A DNA stretch of 64,000 nt from Candidatus Leptovillus affinis (GTDB lineage Bacteria > Chloroflexota > Anaerolineae > Promineifilales > Promineifilaceae). The position numbers were made by a program, and so were the translations under genes. The notes beneath the pieces are model-generated. The model was not told the DNA's origin and ran no database searches. It saw only the letters and a list, made by a program, of their open reading frames with translations. Position 1 is the first letter of the stretch. Every line of letters begins with the position of its first letter. Positions 8,648 through 17,367 of this stretch are shown here, in pieces. Location: contig JADIYP010000006.1 of assembly GCA_016705235.1 (NCBI GenBank), positions 558,001 through 622,000 on the forward strand, read 5' to 3'.

Positions 8648-9178
8648 TCACCTTGTCGCCAACGCCACGGCCGTTTCCGGCGTGTCGGCAAATTGCAGCA
8701 GGCTGTAATCCTGGGCGCGGATGTAGTCAGCGTCGAAGAAGGCTGTGAGGGTGGCGCGCCAGGTGGGGCCATAAAGGACCAACGGCCGTACCGCAATATC
8801 GCCCACCTGCATCAAACTCCACGCCAGCGCCATCTCCGACAGCGTGCCGATGCCGCCGGGCAGCACAATCATGCCGTCGTTCTCCAACACCAGATGCGTC
8901 ACCCGGTCGCGCAGCAGCTCTTTGCGAATCTCTTCCTTCACCCACCGGTTGGGCGGGATGGGGCGAAACGTCTCAATCTGCGCCGAGGTCACGCCGATGA
9001 CGTGGCCGCCCGCCTCCGCCGCCCCACGCGAGACCGCCTCCATCGTGCCCATGTAGCCGCCGGTGGCGACCGCGTAGCCCGCTTCCGCCAGCAGCCGCCC
9101 CACCACCTGCGCATCGTTGTAAGCCGTGCTGTCCGGCAACGGCCGTGAACTACCAAAAACTGTGATAATACCTTTCAT
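8648..9178 (-). CDS. LOG-family protein (nucleotide phosphoribohydrolase-like)
   Basis: This 176-residue protein starts MKGIITVFGSSRP and has the family signature PGGIGTLSE (PGGxGTxxE) plus GGYMGTMEAVSRGA. These mark the Rossmann-fold LOG/TIGR00725-30 group once called lysine decarboxylase. Characterised relatives remove ribose 5'-phosphate from cytokinin nucleotides or other nucleoside monophosphates. The motif residues appear intact. The physiological substrate in bacteria outside plant associations is generally unclear. It sits between IPK and a P1 peptidase on the same strand, with gaps of about 50-70 bases. Confidence 0.88.
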   Translation of the reverse strand: MKGIITVFGSSRPLPDSTAYNDAQVVGRLLAEAGYAVATGGYMGTMEAVSRGAAEAGGHVIGVTSAQIETFRPIPPNRWVKEEIRKELLRDRVTHLVLENDGMIVLPGGIGTLSEMALAWSLMQVGDIAVRPLVLYGPTWRATLTAFFDADYIRAQDYSLLQFADTPETAVALATR

Positions 9179-9231
9179 GTTATCCTCTAAATAGACGTGA
9201 CAGGTTTTCTGAAACCTGTCAGATCTTTAAA

Positions 9232-10185
9232 TCATCGTTCCAGCAACCCTGGCGCGAGCGGCAGCGAAGCGGCAAAACGCACGCCGTTGCGAATCGCCTC
9301 GGCGACCATTTCCGCGCCGGCGTTGGCCACCTGATTAAACGGCGCGTCCACCACGCCCGAAGCCAGGGCAAAGGCGGTGTCGCCGTCGTGGGTGGTGTGG
9401 ATGGGGCGCACGGCCGTGGCCATGCCATCGTGGGCGCGTTGGGCCAGGCGGTGGGCCTCCGGCCGCGTCAGCCTGGCGTTGGTCCAGACCACCACCAGCG
9501 TGGTGTTCGTGCCCACCTGCGGCATGCGCTCCTCGGAGATGTAACGCAGCGGGTGGGCCTCGGCCAGCCAACGGCCGTTCTCCCCCCGCGCCCCGGCCAG
9601 CACCGAATTATCCGCATTCAGCACGTCGCCCACCGGATTGGTCACGGCCATCGCCCCCACCACCAGGTCGCCCAGGGCCACGCTGGCCGCGCCAAAACCG
9701 CCCTTCATCATGTGTTCAAAACCGCCCCACTTGCCCACTGTCACGCCCGCGCCCGCGCCCACGTTGCCCTGCTGGCTGGGGCCATCGCCCGCCGCCAGAC
9801 AGGCGGCGTAACCCATGTCGGCGTCCGGGTGCTTCTGCCCCCAGTTAAAGCCGAGGTCAAAGACAACGGCCGTGGGCACAATTGGGATGGGCTTGATGGG
9901 CGTGGGATGGCCGAGGCCGCGCTCCGCCAGATAGCGCATCACGCCATCGGCGGCCGCCAGACCAAAGGCGCTGCCGCCCGTCAGCAGCACGGCGTTCACG
10001 TGGTGATTGGGCTTATCGGGGGCCAGCAGCGCTGTCTCGCGGCTGCCCGGCGCCGGCCCGCGCACATCGGCCGAGCCAACCGTGTTCGCCGGGCACAAAA
10101 TCACCGTGCAGCCCGTGTGAAATGCTTCGTCCGTCGCGTGGCCAATTTGAAAACCGGCCAGATTAAGTGTGATGTGTTCTGTCAT
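9232..10185 (-). CDS. P1 family peptidase (DmpA/BapA-like Ntn hydrolase)
   Basis: The 317-residue protein shows NAVLLTGGSAFGLAAADG, GAGAGVTVGKWGG, and the autocleavage region GTNTTLVVVWTNA. In this family the bond before the Ser/Thr is cut to release an N-terminal nucleophile and form two chains; the residue here would be a Thr near residue 235. Relatives are aminopeptidases or beta-peptidyl aminopeptidases. The start MTEHITLN is chosen because the longer frame reads back through the heptamer repeat into the upstream gene. It begins eight bases after the hydantoinase gene ends, so the two are very likely cotranscribed; a shared role in degrading amide compounds is an inference. Confidence 0.9.
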   Translation of the reverse strand: MTEHITLNLAGFQIGHATDEAFHTGCTVILCPANTVGSADVRGPAPGSRETALLAPDKPNHHVNAVLLTGGSAFGLAAADGVMRYLAERGLGHPTPIKPIPIVPTAVVFDLGFNWGQKHPDADMGYAACLAAGDGPSQQGNVGAGAGVTVGKWGGFEHMMKGGFGAASVALGDLVVGAMAVTNPVGDVLNADNSVLAGARGENGRWLAEAHPLRYISEERMPQVGTNTTLVVVWTNARLTRPEAHRLAQRAHDGMATAVRPIHTTHDGDTAFALASGVVDAPFNQVANAGAEMVAEAIRNGVRFAASLPLAPGLLER

Positions 10186-10192
10186 AGGTTTT

Positions 10193-11590
10193 TTAGGGAG
10201 ACTGGAAATTGGAGACTTTGATGTCTCCAGTCTCAAATCTCCGGTCCACGAAACGGCCGTGCCCCGCCTCCCCCACAAACTGCCCATCATCCACCACCAC
10301 CCGCCCGCGGCTGATGGTCGTCGTGGGCCAGCCCTTGAGCGTCATACCCTCGTAGAGCGTCCAGCCGGCCGCCTCGTGCAGCGTGTCCGGCGAGATGGTG
10401 ATTTCTTTGTCCGGGTCAAAGACCACCAGATCGGCGTCATAACCGATGGCGATATCGCCTTTGCGGGCAAAGCCAAAGAGACGCGCCGGGTTGGTGCAGC
10501 AAATCGCCACCCACTGGTTCAGCGTCAGGTGGCCGCCGCCCACGCCGTGATGGTAAACCGCCGGAAAGCGAATCTCGATGGAAGGCACGCCGCCGGGAAT
10601 GCGGCTGTAATCGCCCAGGCGGCTCTCTTTTTCGGCGGCGGTGAAGGGGCAGTGGTCGGTGGAGACCACCTGCAAATGTTCCCGGCCCAACGCCCGCCAC
10701 AGGTTGGCTTGCTCCGCCTGCTCCCGAATGGGCGGCGAGCAAACCGGCAGCGCCCCGGCCACGCCCGGCCGGTCGTAGAGCGACCAATCGGCCAGCAAAT
10801 ACTGCGGGCAAGTCTCGCCATAAATCGGCAGGCCGCGCGCCTGGGCGGCGGCAATGCGGGCCACCGTCGCCTGACAGGAGACGTGGAAAATGTACAGCCG
10901 TGTGCCCACAAACGCGGCAATGTCAATCACGCGCCCGGCGGCTTCACCTTCCAACGCAGCGGGACGGCTGCGCGGATGCCAGTGCGGCTCTACCCGCCCG
11001 GCGGCCAGATTGCGGGCGATGAGCGTGGTGATCACGTCCCAGTTTTCGGCGTGGACCACGGGCATACCGCCCACGTCGCGCACCGCTTCCAGGGCTTGCA
11101 AAAGCTGGCCGTCGGTCAGGCGCAGGCCGTAGGCCATGTAGAGCTTGAAGCTGCCACAGCCGGCGGCGTAGGCTTCCGGTATCTGGTCCAGTTTGGCGAT
11201 GTCGGTGGGGCCGATGGTCATGTGCAGGCCGTAATCGACGACCACTTTGGGGTCGGCTTTGGCGCGGCGGGCGGCCAGGGCTTGCACCATGGTTTCCTGG
11301 GGAGCGGTCTCGATGAAATCGACGACGGCCGTTGTGCCGCCAAAGGCCGCGGCGCGGGTGCCGGTGAAAAAATCGTCGGTGGAGGTGAAATCGCCGATGG
11401 GCATTTGCAGGTGGACGTGGGGGTCGATGGCTCCCGGCGTGACCAGTTTGCCCGCGGCGTCAATTTCGCGCTCCCCGCGCAAGTTTTCGCCCACAGCGGC
11501 GATGCGCTCGCCGACGATACCGATGTCTGCCTGATAGGTGGCAACGGCCGTTACCACCGTCCCATTTTTAATGACAAGATCGTAGTTCAT
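10193..11590 (-). CDS. Dihydropyrimidinase / hydantoinase-type amidohydrolase
   Basis: The 465-residue enzyme has all expected metal-site elements of cyclic amidohydrolases: DPHVHLQ (HxH), GSFKLYMAYG with the Lys that is carboxylated, VVHAEN, FHVSC, and STDHCPF. It hydrolyses a cyclic amide such as a dihydropyrimidine or hydantoin in the cytoplasm; the exact substrate is open. The start MNYDLVIKNG is the typical N terminus; an ATG six codons upstream is less likely. The last 13 or so residues (after DRR) are encoded by the GGAGACT heptamer repeat, so the native C terminus has been replaced or extended by repeat DNA. It is the first gene of a pair with the P1 peptidase. Confidence 0.92.
   Translation of the reverse strand: MNYDLVIKNGTVVTAVATYQADIGIVGERIAAVGENLRGEREIDAAGKLVTPGAIDPHVHLQMPIGDFTSTDDFFTGTRAAAFGGTTAVVDFIETAPQETMVQALAARRAKADPKVVVDYGLHMTIGPTDIAKLDQIPEAYAAGCGSFKLYMAYGLRLTDGQLLQALEAVRDVGGMPVVHAENWDVITTLIARNLAAGRVEPHWHPRSRPAALEGEAAGRVIDIAAFVGTRLYIFHVSCQATVARIAAAQARGLPIYGETCPQYLLADWSLYDRPGVAGALPVCSPPIREQAEQANLWRALGREHLQVVSTDHCPFTAAEKESRLGDYSRIPGGVPSIEIRFPAVYHHGVGGGHLTLNQWVAICCTNPARLFGFARKGDIAIGYDADLVVFDPDKEITISPDTLHEAAGWTLYEGMTLKGWPTTTISRGRVVVDDGQFVGEAGHGRFVDRRFETGDIKVSNFQSP
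10197..10243. repeat. Heptamer-unit hairpin (GGAGACT units) at a gene 3' end
   Basis: The plus strand reads GGAGACT-GGAAATT-GGAGACT, a six-base loop, then TCTCCAG-TCTCAAA-TCTCC, an inverted pair of 7-bp arrays. It encodes the tail of the hydantoinase and leaves only eight bases before the P1 peptidase start. A run of the same phase (AGTCTCC-AATCTCC-CATCTCC, 11804-11824) is found inside the lipoprotein gene upstream. Confidence 0.75.
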
Positions 11591-11660
11591 GGCTGGCGAT
11601 TGTAACAAAGGATGGGCGGCGGGGGTATGGGAAACGGCCGTCGTCGGTTACAATGACCGC

Positions 11661-12599
11661 ATGAAACCACAAACCCCATACCTTGTGCTCCTGCTGCTGG
11701 CCCTGCTGCTGGCCGCCTGCGCTGACCAATCAACAGAAAGCGAACAATCCATAGAGAACAATGAACGAATAACCGCCAACGAAGAACCATCGCCCCAATC
11801 GTCAGTCTCCAATCTCCCATCTCCTATCACCGTCTGGCGGCCAGCGCCGGGCACAAGCTGGCAGTGGCAGCTCACCGGCGACATCGACACGAGCCTGGAC
11901 GTGGCGATGTACGACATCGACCTGTTCGACGCACCGCAGGCGGTGATTGAGGAACTGAAGGCGGACGGCCGTATCGTCATTTGCTACTTCAGCGCGGGCA
12001 GCTACGAGGAGTGGCGTGACGATGCGGGCGATTTCCCGGCGGAGGCGCTGGGGGAGACGCTGGACGGCTGGCCCGACGAGCGCTGGCTGGACATTCGCAA
12101 CCGGGCGGCGATTGAACCGATTATGGCGCGGCGATTGGACACGGCCGTGCAAAAAGGCTGCGACGGCGTGGAGCCAGACAACGTGACCGCCTACGCCAAC
12201 GACAGCGGCTTCGCCATCAGCGAGGCCGACCAGATCGCCTACAACATCTGGCTGGCGGAAGCGGCCCACACACGCGGCCTATCCATCGGCCTGAAAAACG
12301 CGCTGGACCTGGTGGAAACGCTGGAACCGCATTTTGATTGGGCGCTGAACGAGGAATGTTACCAGTATGACGAGTGTGAGGCGTTACGGCCGTTTACCCA
12401 GGCAGGCAAAGCCGTTTTCGGCGTGGAGTACGAGGGCGATCCGGCTGAATTTTGCCCGGTGATGAACGAATTGGATTTTGACTGGCTGTTTAAGCGGTTG
12501 GATCTGGATGCGTGGCGGGTAGCCTGCCGGGAATCAGCAATTCTCAATTTAGATCAGGCATTCGTGCGAACAGGGCAATTTCTTTGCAATTTAGGCTGA
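11661..12599 (+). CDS. GH114 / endo-alpha-1,4-polygalactosaminidase-like lipoprotein
   Basis: The 312-residue protein has a lipoprotein signal peptide (hydrophobic stretch ending LLLAAC, Cys at residue 19), a low-complexity linker to about residue 57, and a TIM-barrel glycosidase domain. The domain contains DIDLFDAPQ, VICYFSAGSYEEWRDD, GCDGVEPDNV, IGLKNALDLVE and WALNEECYQYDEC, as in GH114. It is expected to act on galactosaminoglycan-type polysaccharide outside the cell. Linker codons near 11804-11824 are heptamer repeat units. The final 20 or so residues after VACRES are encoded by the inserted element at 12539-12715, which also supplies the stop codon. The domain itself looks complete. Confidence 0.85.
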   Translation: MKPQTPYLVLLLLALLLAACADQSTESEQSIENNERITANEEPSPQSSVSNLPSPITVWRPAPGTSWQWQLTGDIDTSLDVAMYDIDLFDAPQAVIEELKADGRIVICYFSAGSYEEWRDDAGDFPAEALGETLDGWPDERWLDIRNRAAIEPIMARRLDTAVQKGCDGVEPDNVTAYANDSGFAISEADQIAYNIWLAEAAHTRGLSIGLKNALDLVETLEPHFDWALNEECYQYDECEALRPFTQAGKAVFGVEYEGDPAEFCPVMNELDFDWLFKRLDLDAWRVACRESAILNLDQAFVRTGQFLCNLG

Positions 12600-12715
12600 A
12601 TTGTCATTCTGAGCGGAGTCTGCGGAGCGAAGAATCCCCATGTATTGGTCATTAGGGCTGAACGGGATGCTTCGGAGGACCTCAGCATGACATATTTCTA
12701 GTTAAATTGAGAATT
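12539..12715. repeat. MITE-like element with terminal inverted repeats, copy 2
   Basis: The element starts AATTCTCAATTTA and ends TAAATTGAGAATT, a perfect 13-base terminal inverted repeat. The interior holds the hairpin core found at 6258-6340 and, on its left half, a 60-base stretch shared in reverse complement with 102-165. There is no coding potential for a transposase. It has entered the 3' end of the GH114 gene. No clear target-site duplication was seen at the outer flanks. Confidence 0.75.
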
Positions 12716-12767
12716 CCTGGCCGGGAATGGGTGACGGCCGTCTTCAACCTGCTATACTTACACCCCC

Positions 12768-13589
12768 ATGAAACGCAAATCACCCTATAGCGGCGTCGTG
12801 CGCCACATGCGAGCCAACTGGCCGACGTATTTGCTTACGTATTTGGGCGTTATTGTTGCTTTCCTGGTGGTGGGCATCAGTTTGCAGGCCGGGTGGCTTT
12901 CTTTTGTGCCGCTGGCGCTGGCGGCGGCGCTGCTGTTGGGCTACTTTTTTGGCGCGGCGTTATGGGCGGCCCATCAGTTGTATGATCTGACAGGGTTACG
13001 GCCGGATGACGTTTTGTTTGAAATGGGCCGCTGCGAATCTGAGGATACGCTGGTGGTGGTAGACCTGGGGGTGCGCGATACAGCGCTGCGGCTCAGCCGC
13101 CGCCTGACGACGGGAAAAATTCACGTCATTGATGTGTACAATCCGCAGTGGAACACCAGCCAAAAGTTGAAACGATACCGCACCCACCAACCGCCTGCGC
13201 CCCAGGACCCGCGTCTGGTGTGGCAAAACGGCCGTATCGACCTTTTTCCGCTGCCCAACAAAAGCATCAACACCGTCTTTTTGTGTCAGGTCGTTTCGGA
13301 ATTTTGGCAGCAAGGCGACCGGGCGGCGCTGTTGCAAGAAATAAACCGCATACTCACGCCAAACGGCCGTATCCTTCTAGCCGAGCGCGTGCGCAGCCAA
13401 ACCAACTGGCTGGTGATGGGACCAGGCGCAGTAAACCTGCAATCGGCCGAACAATGGCGCGACCTTTTACGCGAGGCCGGCTTTATTGTGCAAAAGGAGC
13501 AGGATTTACAAGGCCTCATCCACTGCTTTCGCGCCGACAAACCAACCCCGGCCCAGGCGCGCCAGCTTTCCCTCAATTTACCCATCTAA
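12768..13589 (+). CDS. Membrane-anchored class I SAM-dependent methyltransferase
   Basis: This 273-residue protein has two hydrophobic helices at about residues 19-68 and then a methyltransferase domain. The domain has LVVVDLGVRDTALRLSRRL (motif I region, with a less canonical glycine loop), KIHVIDVYN, INTVFLCQVVSEF and LTPNGRILLAERV, the Methyltransf_11 pattern. The weak motif I leaves some doubt about cofactor binding. The substrate is unknown; the membrane anchor suggests a lipid or quinone. It stands alone downstream of the repeat element. Confidence 0.75.
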   Translation: MKRKSPYSGVVRHMRANWPTYLLTYLGVIVAFLVVGISLQAGWLSFVPLALAAALLLGYFFGAALWAAHQLYDLTGLRPDDVLFEMGRCESEDTLVVVDLGVRDTALRLSRRLTTGKIHVIDVYNPQWNTSQKLKRYRTHQPPAPQDPRLVWQNGRIDLFPLPNKSINTVFLCQVVSEFWQQGDRAALLQEINRILTPNGRILLAERVRSQTNWLVMGPGAVNLQSAEQWRDLLREAGFIVQKEQDLQGLIHCFRADKPTPAQARQLSLNLPI

Positions 13590-13693
13590 GGGTTCGTTCA
13601 AAATAAGTTTGGACTTTGGGAGACTCTTGAAGTTAATCTTGCCCAGACCCAAAGCCGGTGGGTAAGCATTCCGTTGGAATCCTCTCACCTCAC

Positions 13694-13723
13694 TTGACAT
13701 CCATCGCGCCGCAAACTTACAAT
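13694..13723 (+). promoter_or_regulatory. Sigma-70-type promoter upstream of the DnaJ-like gene
   Basis: TTGACA and TACAAT are separated by 18 bases, and the start codon lies about 67 bases after the -10 box. The -35 is a perfect match and the -10 is five of six. No CIRCE or HrcA inverted repeat was recognised near it. Confidence 0.6.
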
Positions 13724-13790
13724 ACTAACAATTCAGGAAACCATCAGGTTCATGACCATTTCCTGAAGCACTCACACCAGAACGTTATCT

Positions 13791-14732
13791 ATGGAATATA
13801 AGAACTACTACCACATTCTAGGCGTAGACAAAACCGCTGACGGTAAAGATATTAAACAAGCATATCGTCGTCTCGCGCGGCAGTATCATCCAGACAAAAA
13901 CCCAGGCAGCAAACAAGCCGAAGAAAAATTTAAAGCGATTAATGAAGCGTATGAAGTAATTGGCAACCCGGATAATCGGGCAAAATATGACCAGTTAGGA
14001 AGCAACTACCACCGATTCCAGCAAATGGGCGGCCAAGCTTCTGATTTTGATTTCTCTCAATGGTTTGCCCAAGGGGCCGGCCGACAAAGTTCCAATGTGG
14101 ATTTTGGTGATATTTTTGGCGGGAAAAACAACGATTTTTCCAGCTTTTTCAATTCGATTTTTGGCGCCGCCGGTTCACCGCGCCCCCGGCCGCAAAACCC
14201 ATACCAGACCAACCAGCCACCCAACTACGATATCGAACAAGTGGTGGAAATTACCCTTGAAGAAGCCTTTAGTGGAGCCACCCGCACGTACCAGCAAAAC
14301 GGCCGTCAATTTACAGCCAAAATCCCCGCCGGAGCCAAAACAGGCAGTAAGATTCGGCTGCGTGGAAAAGGGCACTCCCATTCTCAGGGTGTGGGCGACC
14401 TTTTCCTGGTGGTTCAGGTGCTGCCGCATGAGACGTTTGAGCGGGTTGGGCATCACCTTGAAGTAACGGTAGAGGTGGATGTGGTAACGGCCGTTCTCGG
14501 CGGCCAGGTGACTGTGCCCACGCTCGGCGGCAGCGTGACCTTAAAAATTCCGCCTGGGTCGCAGAATGGGCAACTCTTTCGCCTGGGCGGCAAAGGCCTG
14601 CCCCACCTGGGTCAGCCCGAGCGGTTTGGCGATCTGCTGGCAAAAATACGCGTATACATTCCCCAGCAGCTCACAAAAGAAGAACGCACATTGTACGAAC
14701 GGTTGGCGCAACTGGCGCAACCACGACCCTGA
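13791..14732 (+). CDS. CbpA-type DnaJ cochaperone (no zinc finger)
   Basis: The 313-residue protein has an N-terminal J domain (residues 4-70) with YHPDKNPGSKQAEEKF holding the HPD motif that stimulates DnaK ATPase. A Gly/Phe-rich linker (about 75-140) follows, and then the two beta-sandwich substrate-binding domains with VVEITLEEAFSG, KIPAGAKTGSKIRLRGKG and VTVPTLGGSVTLKIPPG. The cysteine repeats of classical DnaJ are absent, so it is the curved-DNA-binding CbpA/DnaJ class. No DnaK or GrpE gene is nearby. Confidence 0.92.
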   Translation: MEYKNYYHILGVDKTADGKDIKQAYRRLARQYHPDKNPGSKQAEEKFKAINEAYEVIGNPDNRAKYDQLGSNYHRFQQMGGQASDFDFSQWFAQGAGRQSSNVDFGDIFGGKNNDFSSFFNSIFGAAGSPRPRPQNPYQTNQPPNYDIEQVVEITLEEAFSGATRTYQQNGRQFTAKIPAGAKTGSKIRLRGKGHSHSQGVGDLFLVVQVLPHETFERVGHHLEVTVEVDVVTAVLGGQVTVPTLGGSVTLKIPPGSQNGQLFRLGGKGLPHLGQPERFGDLLAKIRVYIPQQLTKEERTLYERLAQLAQPRP

Positions 14733-14815
14733 ACCCTGATTTTCCGAGCGAGCGCTTTGGCCGGCGCCGCTTAGGCTTGGTGACTTCGCAGACCAAATTC
14801 TAAAAGGACCATACC

Positions 14816-16024
14816 ATGACCCGCAGACGCCATTTTTATTTCCTCACTTTTTTTACGCTTCTCTTTTTAACTACGTTAGCTTGTCAGGCGAACAGTGTAA
14901 CTCCGGAAACGGCCGTCGGCATCGACCAGGATGCCATTGTCCGCGATGTGGTAGCCACCCTGCAAGCGCAAATGCCCACACCAGCAGCAGCAGACGCTCA
15001 AATTTCAGGGAATACGGCCGTTGATCCCGACACCCTCAACTTCGACCTGCAAAACCAGCTCGTCGCAGTGTACGAAAAAGTCAATCCGGCCGTCGTCCAC
15101 ATCTTCGTCTTCAACACCTTTGATGACCAGGAATTCCCCCTGGGAACCGGCAGCGGTTTTGTGTACGACGAAAACGGCTACATCATCACCAACAACCACG
15201 TCGTCACCGACGGCGATACCTTTGAAGTGATTTTTGCCGACGGCTTCCGCAGCCGCGCCGAAGTGGTGGGCACAGACGTAGACAGCGATCTGGCCGTCAT
15301 CAAGGTCGAAAAGCTTTCGCCGGCCGCCCAACCCATCCCCCTGGGCGATACCAACCAGGTTCACGTCGGTCAATTTGTCATCGCCATTGGCAACCCGTTT
15401 GGCGAGGCGGGGTCCATGTCTATTGGCATTGTCAGCGGGCTGGAACGCACGCTAGATTCGCAGCGCACGGTTGAAGGCGGCGGCCATTATTCGCTGCCCC
15501 AGGTCATCCAGACCGACGCGGCCATCAACCCCGGCAATTCCGGCGGGCCGCTCCTAAATTTGCAAGGCGAAGTAATCGGTGTCAACAGCGCCATCCGCAC
15601 CGATACAGGCACAAACTCCGGCGTTGGCTTTTCGATTCCGGTAAACGCCGTCAGGCGCATTGTGCCCAGCCTGATAGCCAACGGCGCTTACGTTTATCCC
15701 TACCTGGGTATTCGGATGCAGTCGTTAGACATTGACACGGCGGAAGAATTGAATATTCCGTACACCAGCGGCGCATATATTCTGGCCATCTCGCAAGACG
15801 CGCCAGCGGCGAACGCGGGATTGATCGCCAGCGGGGTAAACAACTTCGGGGCGCTGCCCGGCGGCGACCTGATTATTGCCATTAATGGCACTGAAATTAC
15901 CAGTTCCGACGATTTGATCAGCTATCTGGTTTTTGAAACAGAGGCAGGTCAGACCGTTGATTTGACAATTGTGCGCGACGGGAAAGAAATGACGGTTCCC
16001 CTGACGCTGGGGGAACGGCCGTAA
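14816..16024 (+). CDS. HtrA/DegP-like serine protease, lipid-anchored
   Basis: The 402-residue protein has a signal peptide ending LTTLAC (lipobox, Cys at residue 23), a spacer, a trypsin-like domain and one PDZ domain (about residues 295-395). The catalytic triad is visible: His128 in TNNHVV, Asp158 in DSDLAVIKVE, Ser242 in NPGNSGGP. LGTGSGFVYDENG and IGNPFGEAGSMSIG are typical of the family. It should degrade or process misfolded envelope proteins on the outer face of the membrane. A threonine- and alanine-rich linker follows the lipid Cys. It is preceded at about 80 bases by the DnaJ-like gene, so a proteostasis link is plausible. Confidence 0.94.
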   Translation: MTRRRHFYFLTFFTLLFLTTLACQANSVTPETAVGIDQDAIVRDVVATLQAQMPTPAAADAQISGNTAVDPDTLNFDLQNQLVAVYEKVNPAVVHIFVFNTFDDQEFPLGTGSGFVYDENGYIITNNHVVTDGDTFEVIFADGFRSRAEVVGTDVDSDLAVIKVEKLSPAAQPIPLGDTNQVHVGQFVIAIGNPFGEAGSMSIGIVSGLERTLDSQRTVEGGGHYSLPQVIQTDAAINPGNSGGPLLNLQGEVIGVNSAIRTDTGTNSGVGFSIPVNAVRRIVPSLIANGAYVYPYLGIRMQSLDIDTAEELNIPYTSGAYILAISQDAPAANAGLIASGVNNFGALPGGDLIIAINGTEITSSDDLISYLVFETEAGQTVDLTIVRDGKEMTVPLTLGERP

Positions 16025-16142
16025 CCCATGTGTACTCTCTCGGCGCTGCCAGCCAGCGCTGAGTTACTCAGCCTCTCTATTGAAGGGAGTAGACCGGCTG
16101 ATTTTCACCTCATTCAATCTGTTTTAGCTTAGAGGAGGTCAG

Positions 16143-17246
16143 ATGATTAACCAAGAACAGTTGCAGGAATTGCTCGCTTACAACTCAGATGGGCGGCAGG
16201 TGGTGAGTATTTACCTGGACACCGACAGCACGCTCGAATCCATTGAAGCGATTAAACTTCGGGTTCGCAGCATGCTGAAAGAGGCGCAACTGAACCAGGT
16301 GGAAGAAGTAGAAACGATTGAGAAGTACCTGGATCACAGCTACGATTGGGGCAAACCCGGCCTGGCGATGTTTGCCAACCATGATGGCACTTTTTTCCGG
16401 GCTTATCCAACGGCCGTTTCTTTTCGCAACCGGCTGCGCCTGGGGCAACGGCCGTATGTAAAACCCCTCGCCCACCTGTTAGACCATTACGCCCACTTTG
16501 GCGTCATCCTGGTCGATCGCGTCGGGGCGCGCTTTTTTGAGTATCATCTGGGAGAACTGCAAGCCTCCAGCGGCTTTATGGGCGAAGACGTTCAAAAAAT
16601 CAAAAAAGGCGGCGGCTCATCGGCCGTTGGCATGCGCGGCGGCGGCGGCGGCAGCCGTCACGAAGAAGAACTGGTCCAACGCAACCTGCGCGATTCAGCA
16701 ACAGCGGCCAACGACTTCTTCCAAAATCGGCCGGTGCGGCGGCTTTTCCTGGGCGGCACGGCCGAAACCGTAGCCCAATTCCGCGAGCTGCTGCCTAAAA
16801 AACTGCAATCCTGCCTGGCCGGAACATTTAGCATCGCCATGAACGCCGGCGAACACGATGTCCGCCGCCAAACATTGGCATTGCTGGCCGAGGCCAATGC
16901 AGAACGCGAGCACAAATTGGTAGACAAATTGGTCGACCTTCACGCCAGCGGCGGTAACGCCGTGGTCGGTCTGGACGACACGCTGCAAGCCATCAGCGAT
17001 AAGCGGGTGCAAAACCTGATCATCAGCGATGGATTCCGCGCCCCCGGTTATGTGCATGAAGAATCTGGCTTTGTGGTGGCCAATCTGGCCCGCAGCCCGA
17101 TGGCTGATCACGAACTGTTGGATGTGGAGGACGTGGTTGATGCGGCCGTCGCCCATACCATCACCCAGGGCGGACATGTAGAAATCATCACCGACAATCC
17201 AGAACTGGAAGCAGCCGGCCGCATTGGGGCGATTTTGCGGTATTAA
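16143..17246 (+). CDS. Bacterial archaeo-eukaryotic release factor-like (baeRF) protein
   Basis: This 367-residue protein matches the baeRF group by layout. An N-terminal domain begins with a VSIYLDTDS strand. A middle domain carries FGVILVDRVGARFFEYHLGE, ending in a glycine-rich loop GMRGGGGGSRHEEE (about residues 160-180) at the place where eRF1 proteins bear the GGQ loop. The C-terminal domain resembles L7Ae/eRF1 domain 3 (VEIITDNPELEAAGRIGAIL). The motif is not GGQ. Members are thought to act on stalled or hibernating ribosomes, but function is not established. AGAGGAGG lies just upstream of the ATG. Confidence 0.75.
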   Translation: MINQEQLQELLAYNSDGRQVVSIYLDTDSTLESIEAIKLRVRSMLKEAQLNQVEEVETIEKYLDHSYDWGKPGLAMFANHDGTFFRAYPTAVSFRNRLRLGQRPYVKPLAHLLDHYAHFGVILVDRVGARFFEYHLGELQASSGFMGEDVQKIKKGGGSSAVGMRGGGGGSRHEEELVQRNLRDSATAANDFFQNRPVRRLFLGGTAETVAQFRELLPKKLQSCLAGTFSIAMNAGEHDVRRQTLALLAEANAEREHKLVDKLVDLHASGGNAVVGLDDTLQAISDKRVQNLIISDGFRAPGYVHEESGFVVANLARSPMADHELLDVEDVVDAAVAHTITQGGHVEIITDNPELEAAGRIGAILRY

Positions 17247-17323
17247 TTTCCTATAACGCGTGAGGCGCGAGCCGTGATGCGTGTATCGTTTACCCATCAT
17301 GGAATCGACGCACTTCATGGGAT

Positions 17324-17363
17324 AAAAAACGAGGGGCAGGCGAGAATCTGCCCCTCGTTTTTT
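17324..17363. terminator. Bidirectional rho-independent terminator
   Basis: A perfect 16-bp stem (A6CGAGGGGCAG with its complement ending in T6) encloses an eight-base loop. It lies between the convergent baeRF and ABC-F genes and offers a T-run on each strand. Confidence 0.95.
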
Positions 17364-17367
17364 GCTC

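Noticed and set aside
10169..11605. 478-codon plus-strand frame opposite the hydantoinase
   Set aside because: Shadow of a GC-rich gene; no domain or ribosome site, while the minus frame has a complete metal site.
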